The notes under the pieces: model-generated
Seen by the model: only the letters and a program-made list of their open reading frames with translations
What the model was told of the DNA's origin: nothing
Databases searched by the model: none
From: Bauldia sp.
Lineage (GTDB): Bacteria; Pseudomonadota; Alphaproteobacteria; Rhizobiales; Kaistiaceae
Reading direction: 5' to 3'
Assembly: GCA_028284325.1 (NCBI GenBank)
Contig: JANQRX010000010.1
Location: 372,001-436,000 of the forward strand
DNA: 64,000 nucleotides
Made by a program: the position numbers and the translations under genes
In this document: positions 7,304-14,595 of the stretch, in pieces
Layout of the letters: every line of letters begins with the position of its first letter
Numbering within the stretch: position 1 is the stretch's first letter

Positions 7304-9014
7304 GGTCACGCCCTTGGCCGAGCCCGTGGCCACCGTGGCAGAAGGCCTGGCGCTACCACCCGGCATCCTGCTGATCGCCGCCGGCCTGCTGCTGCTCGCC
7401 CTGCGCGGCCGTCTGCGCGACGGGGTGATCCTGCTGGCGCCCGTGCTCGCGCTTGCCCTGGTGTGGCTCCTGCCCGAGGGCGGGGCTCTCGGACTGCCCT
7501 ATCTCGGCTACGACCTCGTCCTCGCCCATGGCGATACGCTCTCGCGGCTGTTCGGCACGGTCTTCACCATCGCGGCCTTTGCCGGCGGCCTGTTCGCGCT
7601 CAGGCAGGAGCGCCATGCCGAAATGGTCGCGGCCTTCGTCTATGCCGGTGCGGCACTGGGCGTCGTCTTCGCCGGCGACCTCGTCACCCTGTTCGTGTTC
7701 TGGGAGATCATGGCGATCGCCTCGACCATGGTGATCTGGCTGGCGGGTCCGAAAGCCCGTGGCGCCGGCCTGCGCTACGTGATCATCCACCTGTTCGGCG
7801 GCGTCATCCTGATGGCCGGCATCGCTTGGCATGTGAGCGCGACCGGCAGCATCGCCTTCACCGATCTGACCGAATCTCCCGCCAAGTGGCTGATCCTGGG
7901 CGGCTTCATGCTCAATGCCGGTGCGCCGCCGCTGTCGGCGTGGGTGGCCGACGCATATCCGCGCTCGTCATGGTCGGGCATGGTGTTCCTGTCCGCCTTC
8001 ACCACCAAGACCGCCGTGTTCGTGCTCATGCGCGGCTTTCCCGGCGAGGCGTTTCTGATCTGGATCGGCCTCTACATGATCTTCTACGGGATCGTGTACG
8101 CGATCCTCGAGAACGATATCCGGCGCATCTTCGCCTACTCCATCGTCAACCAGGTCGGCTTCATGGTGGTCGGGATCGGCATCGGCACCGAGATGGCGCT
8201 GAACGGCGTCGCGGCCCACGCCTTTGCCCACATCATCTACAAGGCGCTGCTGCTGACGGCGGCCGGCTCCGTGATCTACATGACCGGCAGGAGCAGGTTC
8301 ACCGAGCTCGGCGGCCTCGCCCGCACCATGCCGGTGACGGCCGCATGCGGGATCATCGGCGCGCTGTCGATCTCGGCCCTGCCGCTGACCTCGGGTTTCG
8401 TCTCCAAGACGATGATCACCGAAGGCGCCATCGGCGAGCAGATGTTCGTAGTGTGGCTGCTGCTCACGGCCGCGTCGGCCGGTTCGATGCTCTACGCCGG
8501 GGTCAAGTTCCCGTGGCTGGTCTTCTTCAGCAAGGACTCAGGCCTCCGGCCGACGGATCCGCCGACCTCGATGCGGACGGCAATGATCCTGCTCGCCGTC
8601 CTGTGTATCGGCATCGGCGTTGTCCCGGGCGCGCTCTATGCCCTCTTGCCGACGCCGGTCGATTACGTTCCCTACACCGGGCCGCATGTCATCTCGAAAC
8701 TGCAACTGCTGCTGTTTGCCGGTGCGGCGGCGTTCGTGATGCTGCGCTGGCTACGGCCGGGCGACACCGTGACCCTGGATATCGACTGGCTGTGGCGGCA
8801 ATGGCCGGTGAGGGCAGCGGCGCGGGCGCCGCGAAGGACGCCGGTGCAGGCGACGTCGGAGGCCATGCACGCCGCCTACCAGCGCATTCTCGACATCGTG
8901 TATCGCGCGCACGGGCCGTCCGGGATCCTCGCGCGCAGTTGGCCCACGGGCAGCATGGCGTTCTGGGCGACACTTCTGCTCGGCGCCTTCATGCTGCTTT
9001 ATTATCTCGGCTGA
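7293..9014 (+). CDS. Third NuoM/N-like antiporter subunit (MrpD-like), altered pump residue
   Basis: This 573-residue polytopic membrane protein carries the proton_antipo_M domain, with an extra C-terminal soluble loop and a final helix. Glu138 (LFVFWEIMAI) is kept. The position of the translocating Lys, however, is Asn208 (GGFMLNAGAPPLSAWVADAY compared with GIGLKLALFPLHVWLPNAY in mrpD here), and the following His is Ser. A later Lys in FTTKTAVFV remains. It may be a structural or modified-coupling subunit rather than a full pump. It is the last gene of the operon, whose order E-F-G-DUF4040-B-C-D-D'-small-D'' lacks a full-length MrpA. Confidence 0.88.
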   Translation: METEVTPLAEPVATVAEGLALPPGILLIAAGLLLLALRGRLRDGVILLAPVLALALVWLLPEGGALGLPYLGYDLVLAHGDTLSRLFGTVFTIAAFAGGLFALRQERHAEMVAAFVYAGAALGVVFAGDLVTLFVFWEIMAIASTMVIWLAGPKARGAGLRYVIIHLFGGVILMAGIAWHVSATGSIAFTDLTESPAKWLILGGFMLNAGAPPLSAWVADAYPRSSWSGMVFLSAFTTKTAVFVLMRGFPGEAFLIWIGLYMIFYGIVYAILENDIRRIFAYSIVNQVGFMVVGIGIGTEMALNGVAAHAFAHIIYKALLLTAAGSVIYMTGRSRFTELGGLARTMPVTAACGIIGALSISALPLTSGFVSKTMITEGAIGEQMFVVWLLLTAASAGSMLYAGVKFPWLVFFSKDSGLRPTDPPTSMRTAMILLAVLCIGIGVVPGALYALLPTPVDYVPYTGPHVISKLQLLLFAGAAAFVMLRWLRPGDTVTLDIDWLWRQWPVRAAARAPRRTPVQATSEAMHAAYQRILDIVYRAHGPSGILARSWPTGSMAFWATLLLGAFMLLYYLG

Positions 9015-9264
9015 TAGTCTGGCGTCGCGCGTGATATACCTGACAAGTTAAGTGCAACTGCGATTGTGACCTAAGGTTGCAATGTGCCCGGGTGCATGTT
9101 TTCCAGCGGTATGGATGAACATTACTTGCGCAGCGATCGGAACCGGTCTACATAGCCCCAGCGGCGATTCTCCCAAGAATTGGTCGTTAACCATCAGACA
9201 ATTCGGACACAAAAATCAGGTCCGAACCGGCCAAATCAGTTACGGCTGCAAGGAAAAGGCAAAA
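9015..9264 (+). promoter_or_regulatory. Upstream region of mucR with a CtrA-like half-site
   Basis: This 250-base gap between the Mrp operon and mucR holds no credible gene. It is clearly richer in A and T than its surroundings near 9170-9264, fitting a promoter. The octamer TTAACCAT at 9187-9194 matches the half-site recognised by the alphaproteobacterial cell-cycle regulator CtrA. MucR proteins often repress their own promoters by binding AT-rich DNA. No transcription start can be fixed by eye. Confidence 0.4.
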
Positions 9265-9678
9265 ATGAACGACGAAACAATTGATTCCGATCTGATCGAT
9301 CTCGCCGCCGATATTGTTTCGGCTTATGTGAGCAACAACACGGTCGCCGCGACTGACCTGCCGGCTCTGATCGCCGAAGTCCACAAGGCGCTGAACGAGA
9401 CGCAGGCCGGCATGCGCGAGCCCGAGCCGGAGCCGCCGAAGCCTGCGGTGAATCCGAAGCGCTCGGTGTTCCCCGACTACATCATCTGCCTCGAGGACGG
9501 GAAGAAGTTCAAATCCCTGAAGCGGCACCTGCGGACCCACTACGACCTTTCGCCCGAGGAGTACCGCGAAAAGTGGGGCCTGGCGGTCGACTATCCGATG
9601 GTCGCACCCAACTATGCCGCCGCGCGTTCGGCGCTCGCCAAGAAGATGGGCCTCGGCCAGAAACGCCGTCGCCGCTAG
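9265..9678 (+). CDS. mucR: MucR/Ros family zinc-finger transcriptional regulator
   Basis: This 137-residue regulator has the prokaryotic zinc-finger region [20 protein letters not shown] near residues 74-93, in which Cys, Asp and two His form the modified finger, followed by [11 protein letters not shown]. The N-terminal half is the oligomerisation part typical of MucR. The tail is basic (QKRRRR). In rhizobia, Brucella and Caulobacter relatives MucR binds AT-rich promoters and affects surface polysaccharide, motility and cell-cycle genes. The ATG at 9265 is preferred over longer in-frame starts because it follows AAGGAAAAGG and gives the normal family length. Confidence 0.95.
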   Translation: MNDETIDSDLIDLAADIVSAYVSNNTVAATDLPALIAEVHKALNETQAGMREPEPEPPKPAVNPKRSVFPDYIICLEDGKKFKSLKRHLRTHYDLSPEEYREKWGLAVDYPMVAPNYAAARSALAKKMGLGQKRRRR

Positions 9679-9693
9679 GGACCGGCCATCGAT

Positions 9694-10110
9694 TCAGGCG
9701 GCCACGGCCGCCGCATCGGCGCGAATACGATCGACAAGCGCCCGCAATCCATTGGATCGTTGGGCGGTGAGGTGGCTGCGGAGGTCAAGTTCGTTGAACA
9801 GCGCCTCCGCATCCGCGGCGAGAATCTCGTCGGCGGTCCGTCCGTCGTAGAGTGCCAGAACGATGGCGACCAGCCCGCTCACGATCAGGGCGTCGCTGTC
9901 GCCGGCAAAATGCAACCGACGCACGCCGTCGCTGTCGTCGGCGCGGCTGGTCAACCAGACCTGGCTTGCGCAGCCGCGGACGCGGTTCGCCTCGGTCCGC
10001 GCCGCATCGTCGAACGGCGGCAGGGCCTTGCCCAGTTCGATGATGTAGCGGTAGCGGTCCTCCCAGTCGTCCAGGAGGGCGAAGTCGGCGCGAATGTCGT
10101 CGAGCGTCAT
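9694..10110 (-). CDS. sufE: SufE family cysteine desulfurase acceptor protein
   Basis: This 138-residue SufE protein accepts sulfur from the SufS cysteine desulfurase for iron-sulfur cluster assembly. The conserved RVRGCASQVWL motif holds the sulfur-accepting Cys, and the PPFDDAARTEANRV lead-in is typical. The ATG at 10110 opens on MTLDDIRADF; an upstream ATG at 10197 would add 29 unrelated residues. It converges with mucR and is preceded on its own strand by the DUF5330 gene, 58 bases away. No other suf gene is present in the window. Confidence 0.95.
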   Translation of the reverse strand: MTLDDIRADFALLDDWEDRYRYIIELGKALPPFDDAARTEANRVRGCASQVWLTSRADDSDGVRRLHFAGDSDALIVSGLVAIVLALYDGRTADEILAADAEALFNELDLRSHLTAQRSNGLRALVDRIRADAAAVAA

Positions 10111-10168
10111 GGGTGCGGTATAGGCCGCACGGGGCGGTCCGGCAATTCCCGCGGCTGTTTCGGGTAGT

Positions 10169-10516
10169 TCAGACCGGCTGTTCGTTGTTGGCGGCACCGC
10201 GCCAGGTCGGGTGCAGATCGTCGTCGCGCAGCGTACCGCGGTCGATCACGTCGCCGTCGATGTCGCTGCCGAAATAGTCGTAGATCATGCGCACGCCATT
10301 CCGCGCCTTGTCGCCGAAGACGCGAAACGCGGCCTCGCCGGTCGTGCAAACGCCCGGATTGCGGTCGCAGAACGAGGACATGTCGGTGAACGTGGCCTGC
10401 GCCGCCGAAAGGGCCTGCAGCGCCGAGACCCGCGGCGCTTCCTCGCGCGTCTCGGGATTGCCCGGGATGAGGAGGATCACCAGCGAAAGCCAAAAAGCCG
10501 TGCGGATCAAAAACAT
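10169..10516 (-). CDS. DUF5330 family small exported protein
   Basis: This 115-residue protein has an N-terminal hydrophobic segment (FLIRTAFWLSLVILLIP) and a small conserved domain around ALSAAQATFTDMSSFCDRNPGVCTTG with two cysteines that could form a disulfide. It resembles the alphaproteobacterial DUF5330 family, often found near sufE. Function is unknown. Its location suggests the cell envelope, with the signal segment acting as an anchor or cleaved signal. Confidence 0.7.
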   Translation of the reverse strand: MFLIRTAFWLSLVILLIPGNPETREEAPRVSALQALSAAQATFTDMSSFCDRNPGVCTTGEAAFRVFGDKARNGVRMIYDYFGSDIDGDVIDRGTLRDDDLHPTWRGAANNEQPV

Positions 10517-10715
10517 CGTCCTGCTACCATTGTTTCGATGTCCGGCACCCTAGCAGCGCTGCCTGAAAACGCGGTTCAGCCAGCAAGCGTAATTCACATC
10601 AAATTTTAGGTAATTCGGTGGCCAGTCGGGCGCGCTTTCACCCCCCATAGTTTAGCGTTCCTTAAGGCACCGCTGGCACCATCGGCCGGAGTGAGTTTCC
10701 GGAGGATGTGCATCG

Positions 10716-11666
10716 GTGACCGGTAGAACGCGTCGCGCGGCCCCGCGCAAGACGGTACGGCAACAGGGCGAGGTCGGTGCGGTGGCGCGCCTCGTCGACC
10801 GCGCCTTCGACGATCCGGCGACTGCCGGCGGCATGTTCGTCCTGACGCTGACCATCATGGCCATCATGTCGAACGCCATGTTCCTCCAGCCGACCTCGCA
10901 TCCCCAGCCCCTGTTCCAGACGCGCGCAGCCATGCCGCCGCCCGTCGTCACGTCGCCGACGCCGGCCGTTGCGGCGACGGGCACGGAAACCGACGTTGTC
11001 GATCCGGCCGCGCCTGTGCCGCGCGTGCGGACCACGGCGCCCGTCGCGCCGGCCGATCTTGCCGTGCCGCCGCCGGCACCCGAGCGCGTGGCGGCTACCC
11101 CGGCCGCGCCGCAGGCTGCCCAGCCACAACCGGCCCAACCACAGGCCGCAGCGCCCACGCCGGCCGACACCGCGTCGGCGGAGAAGGCACTGACGGTCGA
11201 TATCCAGCGTGGCCTTGCCCGCATAGGTCTCTACAGCGGCGCCATCGACGGCATCGCCGGCCCGCGCACCAGCGCCGCCATCTCCAGGTACCAGGCCGCG
11301 GCCGGTGTGGCCGTCGACGGCAAGGTCAGCACCGAGCTCCTGCAACTCCTGCAGCGGCCCACGCCGCCGGTCCCGCTGGCGCCGCGCGCGCCCGAGACCA
11401 CGGGCACGGTGGCGGCGCCCGCCAACGATCTCGCCGCGCTGGAGCAGCGGAGCCTGGCACTCGAACAGCGGGCGGTGCTGACGAGCATCCAGTCGGCGCT
11501 CAACAAGATCGGCTACGGCCCGCTGGTCGTCGACGGCGAGCCCGGCCCGGATACCGTCAACGCCATCCGCCGGTTCGAACTCGACAACGGCCTCGACGTC
11601 AGCGGCCGCTCGTCCCCGGCGCTGATCGATCGCCTGACCGCGATCGGAGCCCTGACGGCCGGCTAG
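10716..11666 (+). CDS. Membrane-anchored protein with two peptidoglycan-binding domains
   Basis: This 316-residue protein starts at GTG. A basic cytoplasmic N-terminus (RTRRAAPRKTVRQQ) leads to one membrane segment near residues 40-57 (FVLTLTIMAIMSNAMFL), then a long Pro/Ala/Gln-rich linker (about 65-150). Two PG_binding_1-like repeats follow, near residues 155-210 (GLYSGAIDGIAGPRT) and 247-312 (GYGPLVVDGEPGPDT). It probably spans the periplasm and binds the cell wall. It is followed 13 bases later by the DUF1491 gene. The product of this alphaproteobacterial arrangement has no assigned role that I know. Confidence 0.8.
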   Translation: MTGRTRRAAPRKTVRQQGEVGAVARLVDRAFDDPATAGGMFVLTLTIMAIMSNAMFLQPTSHPQPLFQTRAAMPPPVVTSPTPAVAATGTETDVVDPAAPVPRVRTTAPVAPADLAVPPPAPERVAATPAAPQAAQPQPAQPQAAAPTPADTASAEKALTVDIQRGLARIGLYSGAIDGIAGPRTSAAISRYQAAAGVAVDGKVSTELLQLLQRPTPPVPLAPRAPETTGTVAAPANDLAALEQRSLALEQRAVLTSIQSALNKIGYGPLVVDGEPGPDTVNAIRRFELDNGLDVSGRSSPALIDRLTAIGALTAG

Positions 11667-11679
11667 GCTGGCTGGCCCG

Positions 11680-12027
11680 GTGCGGCTCACATCGGCGCTC
11701 TGGGTTTCGGCTCTGATTCGCCGCTGCAACGGCGCCGGCATTGCCGCGTTCGTCACCGGGCGCGGCGCCGAACAGGCCGGTGCGATCTTCATCGTCGTGG
11801 ACCGCCTCGACGGCAGCCTCGACCTCTACGCGCCCGCGCCCCAGACCGATTTCGACGAAGCGCGGCCCGCCGACCGGCGCTTCGAGCGCGTGCTGGAACG
11901 GGCCGGGCAGGAGGACGTGACCGCGCGTCTCGACAGCGAGAAACGCTTCGATCCGGATGTCTGGGTCGTCACGATCGAGGACCGCGACGACCGCGAACTC
12001 TTCGAGATCAGTGGCGGAGCGGGTTAG
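11680..12027 (+). CDS. DUF1491 family protein
   Basis: This 115-residue cytoplasmic protein begins at GTG with RLTSALWVSALIRRC, the typical start of the DUF1491 family. The RFDPDVWVVTIEDRD stretch near the C-terminus is also typical. It lies 13 bases after the peptidoglycan-binding protein and is probably co-transcribed. The family is widespread in Alphaproteobacteria and its function is unknown. It converges with the DUF2336 gene, three bases away. Confidence 0.85.
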   Translation: MRLTSALWVSALIRRCNGAGIAAFVTGRGAEQAGAIFIVVDRLDGSLDLYAPAPQTDFDEARPADRRFERVLERAGQEDVTARLDSEKRFDPDVWVVTIEDRDDRELFEISGGAG

Positions 12028-12030
12028 GCT

Positions 12031-13098
12031 TTACGCGCGCTTGGCGCGTCCGAACGGACGTCGCGCGATCGGGCGGTAGGTTCGCGCCCGCTCGGTGCGC
12101 CGGCTCGGGATCTCCGGCGCCGCCTGCTCGTGCCGTGGCGCCGGCGTCCGCACATCCTCGCGCCAGCGCTCGATGATGCCGGCCGCGACCACGGCCTCGA
12201 GGCCGGAGTAGAGGTCGGACAACTGGAAGAAGGCCTGCACGTCGAGGCCGACGGGACTCATCCCGAGGAACACCTGCTGCGCGGTGACGTCGTCGATCCT
12301 GAGCGCCTTCATGACCAGTGCCAGCGGTTCGCCGGTGAGGTCCTCCAGCGACGCCTCAACGAGATTCTTCGGCAGGTCCAGGCCACGCGCCACCGAGGCC
12401 ACGAACTCCGCCCGCTGCCGCGATCGTGCGAAGCCGACGATCTGGGCGCTGCCGATCAGTTGCTCGAACGCTTCGTCCGCACCGCCAGGGCCACTGCGGC
12501 CGCCGGACAGACGTGCATCGGCCATGCGCGCGATGTAGCGCAGCCTCTCGTCTGTCTCCATCTCCAGGAACGCCGCGGCGCTGGCCGAGTGGCCGGCGGC
12601 AGCCTCACGACGATCGTCTGTTTGCGCCGTCGGAGGTGAGTCGGAACCGTCATCGGCTGCTGGACCGGTGACGTCGCGATGGGCGAGGGCCGCCTTGACG
12701 TCGGCCGGCAGGTCGGGGCGGCCGGCGATGATACGGGCGTGCTCAGCGCCGCCGGCGGCAAGCGCGGTGAGCAGTTCGAATGCCCCGAGGGTCATCGACC
12801 GCGCCAGGATCGGGCGCGCGACCTCGATATCGTCCCGCGCCAGCGCGCCCAGGACCGTCAGGGGCGCGTCACTGATGTCGGCCAGTCGCTCGGCGACGAA
12901 GATGCGGTCGTCGAGACCGGCATCGGGCAGGAGATGGGTCGCCAGTTCTTCGAACCGCCGGTTCTGGCCCGCGTCGTGATCGGGATCGAGCGCGTAGAGC
13001 TCGGTCATCGCGCGCAGGAGCGCGGCATTGCGCGTCGTGTCCTTGGCGTGAACCAGCCGTGAGAAACCGTCGAGTTGGGGCTTGGGCATGTGCCGCAT
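12031..13098 (-). CDS. DUF2336 domain-containing protein
   Basis: This 355-residue soluble, Ala-rich helical protein has the DUF2336 repeat-like segments (FVAERLADISDAPLTVLGALARDDIEVARPIL). The tail is basic and Pro/Arg-rich. The family is typical of Alphaproteobacteria and is thought to adopt an alpha-helical repeat fold; roles are poorly defined, with some members acting near cell-cycle or motility control. The start may be 13098 or the inner ATG at 13089. A TTAACC-containing element 50-70 bases upstream (13153-13169) is a possible CtrA-type site. Confidence 0.8.
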   Translation of the reverse strand: MRHMPKPQLDGFSRLVHAKDTTRNAALLRAMTELYALDPDHDAGQNRRFEELATHLLPDAGLDDRIFVAERLADISDAPLTVLGALARDDIEVARPILARSMTLGAFELLTALAAGGAEHARIIAGRPDLPADVKAALAHRDVTGPAADDGSDSPPTAQTDDRREAAAGHSASAAAFLEMETDERLRYIARMADARLSGGRSGPGGADEAFEQLIGSAQIVGFARSRQRAEFVASVARGLDLPKNLVEASLEDLTGEPLALVMKALRIDDVTAQQVFLGMSPVGLDVQAFFQLSDLYSGLEAVVAAGIIERWREDVRTPAPRHEQAAPEIPSRRTERARTYRPIARRPFGRAKRA

Positions 13099-13233
13099 GT
13101 CCGGTCGCAGATATCGCGACCGGCATCATGCGACGGAGGTGTTAGCAGACTGTTAACCTTGAAGCTTAATCAATGGCATCGACTCGTCGTCTCGCGTTGC
13201 GGAAAGAGACCGTCACGGCCTGGGGGATTGAGG

Positions 13234-13422
13234 ATGCCGACGGTGGTGCGACTGGCAGATTGGCCGCGCGGAAGTCAGGACAAGCGTCCGGACTCGGCGT
13301 CGGCCGAGATCGTGATCTTCCCGGGCATACGGATCGAACGCCACGACATGGATCTCGGCGCCCGCCTCACGGACGCGGCCGGGAAGGGCGACTTCGAACG
13401 TTTCGGCGGTCCGGCCGGCTGA
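13234..13422 (+). CDS. Small conserved-looking hypothetical protein (62 aa)
   Basis: This 62-residue open frame reads MPTVVRLADW at its start and contains AEIVIFPGIRIERHDMDLG, a motif I recall from other small alphaproteobacterial proteins of unknown function. The ATG at 13234 follows GGGATTGAGG, a fair ribosome-binding site. It ends seven bases before the convergent DUF1254 gene. There is no membrane segment. The existence call rests on the motif and start context, not on length. Confidence 0.55.
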   Translation: MPTVVRLADWPRGSQDKRPDSASAEIVIFPGIRIERHDMDLGARLTDAAGKGDFERFGGPAG

Positions 13423-13428
13423 TCTTCG

Positions 13429-13974
13429 TCAGACGCCGGACTCGCATCGCACCGCGTCGAGCGCGCCGTTGACGATCGCGTCCCAGCTTTCGTCCGGCAC
13501 GAGAACCCGCAAGAGCACGAAACCCTCCTCGAGCGCGCGTTCGAAGATGATCGCCGTTTCGAGCGTCTCGGGCGGATTCTGCCTGATCTGAGCCATCTGC
13601 ACCGGCGTCGTCAGGACCAGATCGAGTCGCTCGTCCTGTGTCGACGCGTCGTTGAGACTGAAGACGTTGCGGCCGCGGCGATCGAAGACCGCGGCCGACC
13701 AGAACGTGTCCGGCAATGTCGCGGTGATGCGGACGGCGCCGTTGGCGAGGTTGAACGAGCAGACCGCGTGCGCCATCAGCGGATCGAGCGACGGCATGGC
13801 TTCGCCCGCCGGCGTCGAACGCGGCAGGGTGCGAAACCGCATCCCGGCGTCGAAGGTCTGGACGCGCGCCCAGGCGTCGTTGTCCGCATAGAGCGGAACG
13901 AGCAGGACGACGGCGATGTGGATGATGCCGCCGAGCAGCAGGCCCCCGACGAGTGCGTTGAGGGCGACTTTCAT
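13429..13974 (-). CDS. DUF1254 domain-containing membrane-anchored protein
   Basis: This 181-residue protein has one N-terminal membrane helix (about residues 8-28) and a periplasmic domain of the DUF1254 type, recognised by the YADNDAWARV and DPLMAHAVCSFNLANGAVRI stretches. Its start overlaps the end of the DUF1214 gene by four bases, so the two are coupled. In larger proteins of the group DUF1254 and DUF1214 occur in one chain; here they are two small anchored proteins. Function is unknown. Confidence 0.8.
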   Translation of the reverse strand: MKVALNALVGGLLLGGIIHIAVVLLVPLYADNDAWARVQTFDAGMRFRTLPRSTPAGEAMPSLDPLMAHAVCSFNLANGAVRITATLPDTFWSAAVFDRRGRNVFSLNDASTQDERLDLVLTTPVQMAQIRQNPPETLETAIIFERALEEGFVLLRVLVPDESWDAIVNGALDAVRCESGV

Positions 13975-14546
13975 CGGCAGCCGATCCGGATGACGTCGGG
14001 CATGACCAGATCGCCGATCTGGCTGCCCGTGGAGATCGGCGTGTCGTAGAGCCTCAGGACCAGCCGGAAACGATCCGGCGTCTCGATCGGCAGCCAGTTG
14101 CCAGGCGCGGCTTCGCCACCGATCGCAATCGTCGCGTCACCGCCGGGGTCGCGCAGGACCTCGCGGGCGTGGAAGCCGTTGCGCCGCAGCGGATTGGTCA
14201 TGAGCTGGCCGTTGTCGTCGTAGGCGGTGAGGGTCCACATCCTGGCCGCCGGCGTCTCGCCCGCGATCCGATAGGCGCAGGTCCCGACCAGGGCCTCGCC
14301 GCTGCTGTCGGTGACGGCGGTGAAGGCCAGGCCCTCGCTGGCGCCGAGCGGCAATTCTCCGGTGCGCGCCAGCATGGCCATGGCATAGGGATCGGCGTTG
14401 AGGCTCCCGGTCCGCGGCCACGCGGTCCAGACGTCGGCGCGGACTGCGCCGAAGACTTCACCGCGGCCGATCGCGATCCAGGCCGAGCCGATGCCGGTGG
14501 CGGCGGCGATCAGCAGGCCGGCGATGAGAGCGATCAGGCCGCGCAT
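13971..14546 (-). CDS. DUF1214 domain-containing membrane-anchored protein
   Basis: This 191-residue protein has an N-terminal membrane helix (residues 3-27) and a DUF1214 domain. The segments WTLTAYDDNGQLMTNPLRRN and GNWLPIETPDRFRLVLRLYD are characteristic of the C-terminal domain of DUF1254/DUF1214 proteins. It lies 49 bases downstream of the PBP1A gene on the same strand and is coupled to the DUF1254 gene that follows. It is probably periplasmic; no enzymatic activity is established. Confidence 0.82.
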   Translation of the reverse strand: MRGLIALIAGLLIAAATGIGSAWIAIGRGEVFGAVRADVWTAWPRTGSLNADPYAMAMLARTGELPLGASEGLAFTAVTDSSGEALVGTCAYRIAGETPAARMWTLTAYDDNGQLMTNPLRRNGFHAREVLRDPGGDATIAIGGEAAPGNWLPIETPDRFRLVLRLYDTPISTGSQIGDLVMPDVIRIGCR

Positions 14547-14595
14547 CGGGGCCGACGGTTTGTCTGTGCGTCAACCGGCACGCCGGACCTTGCCA

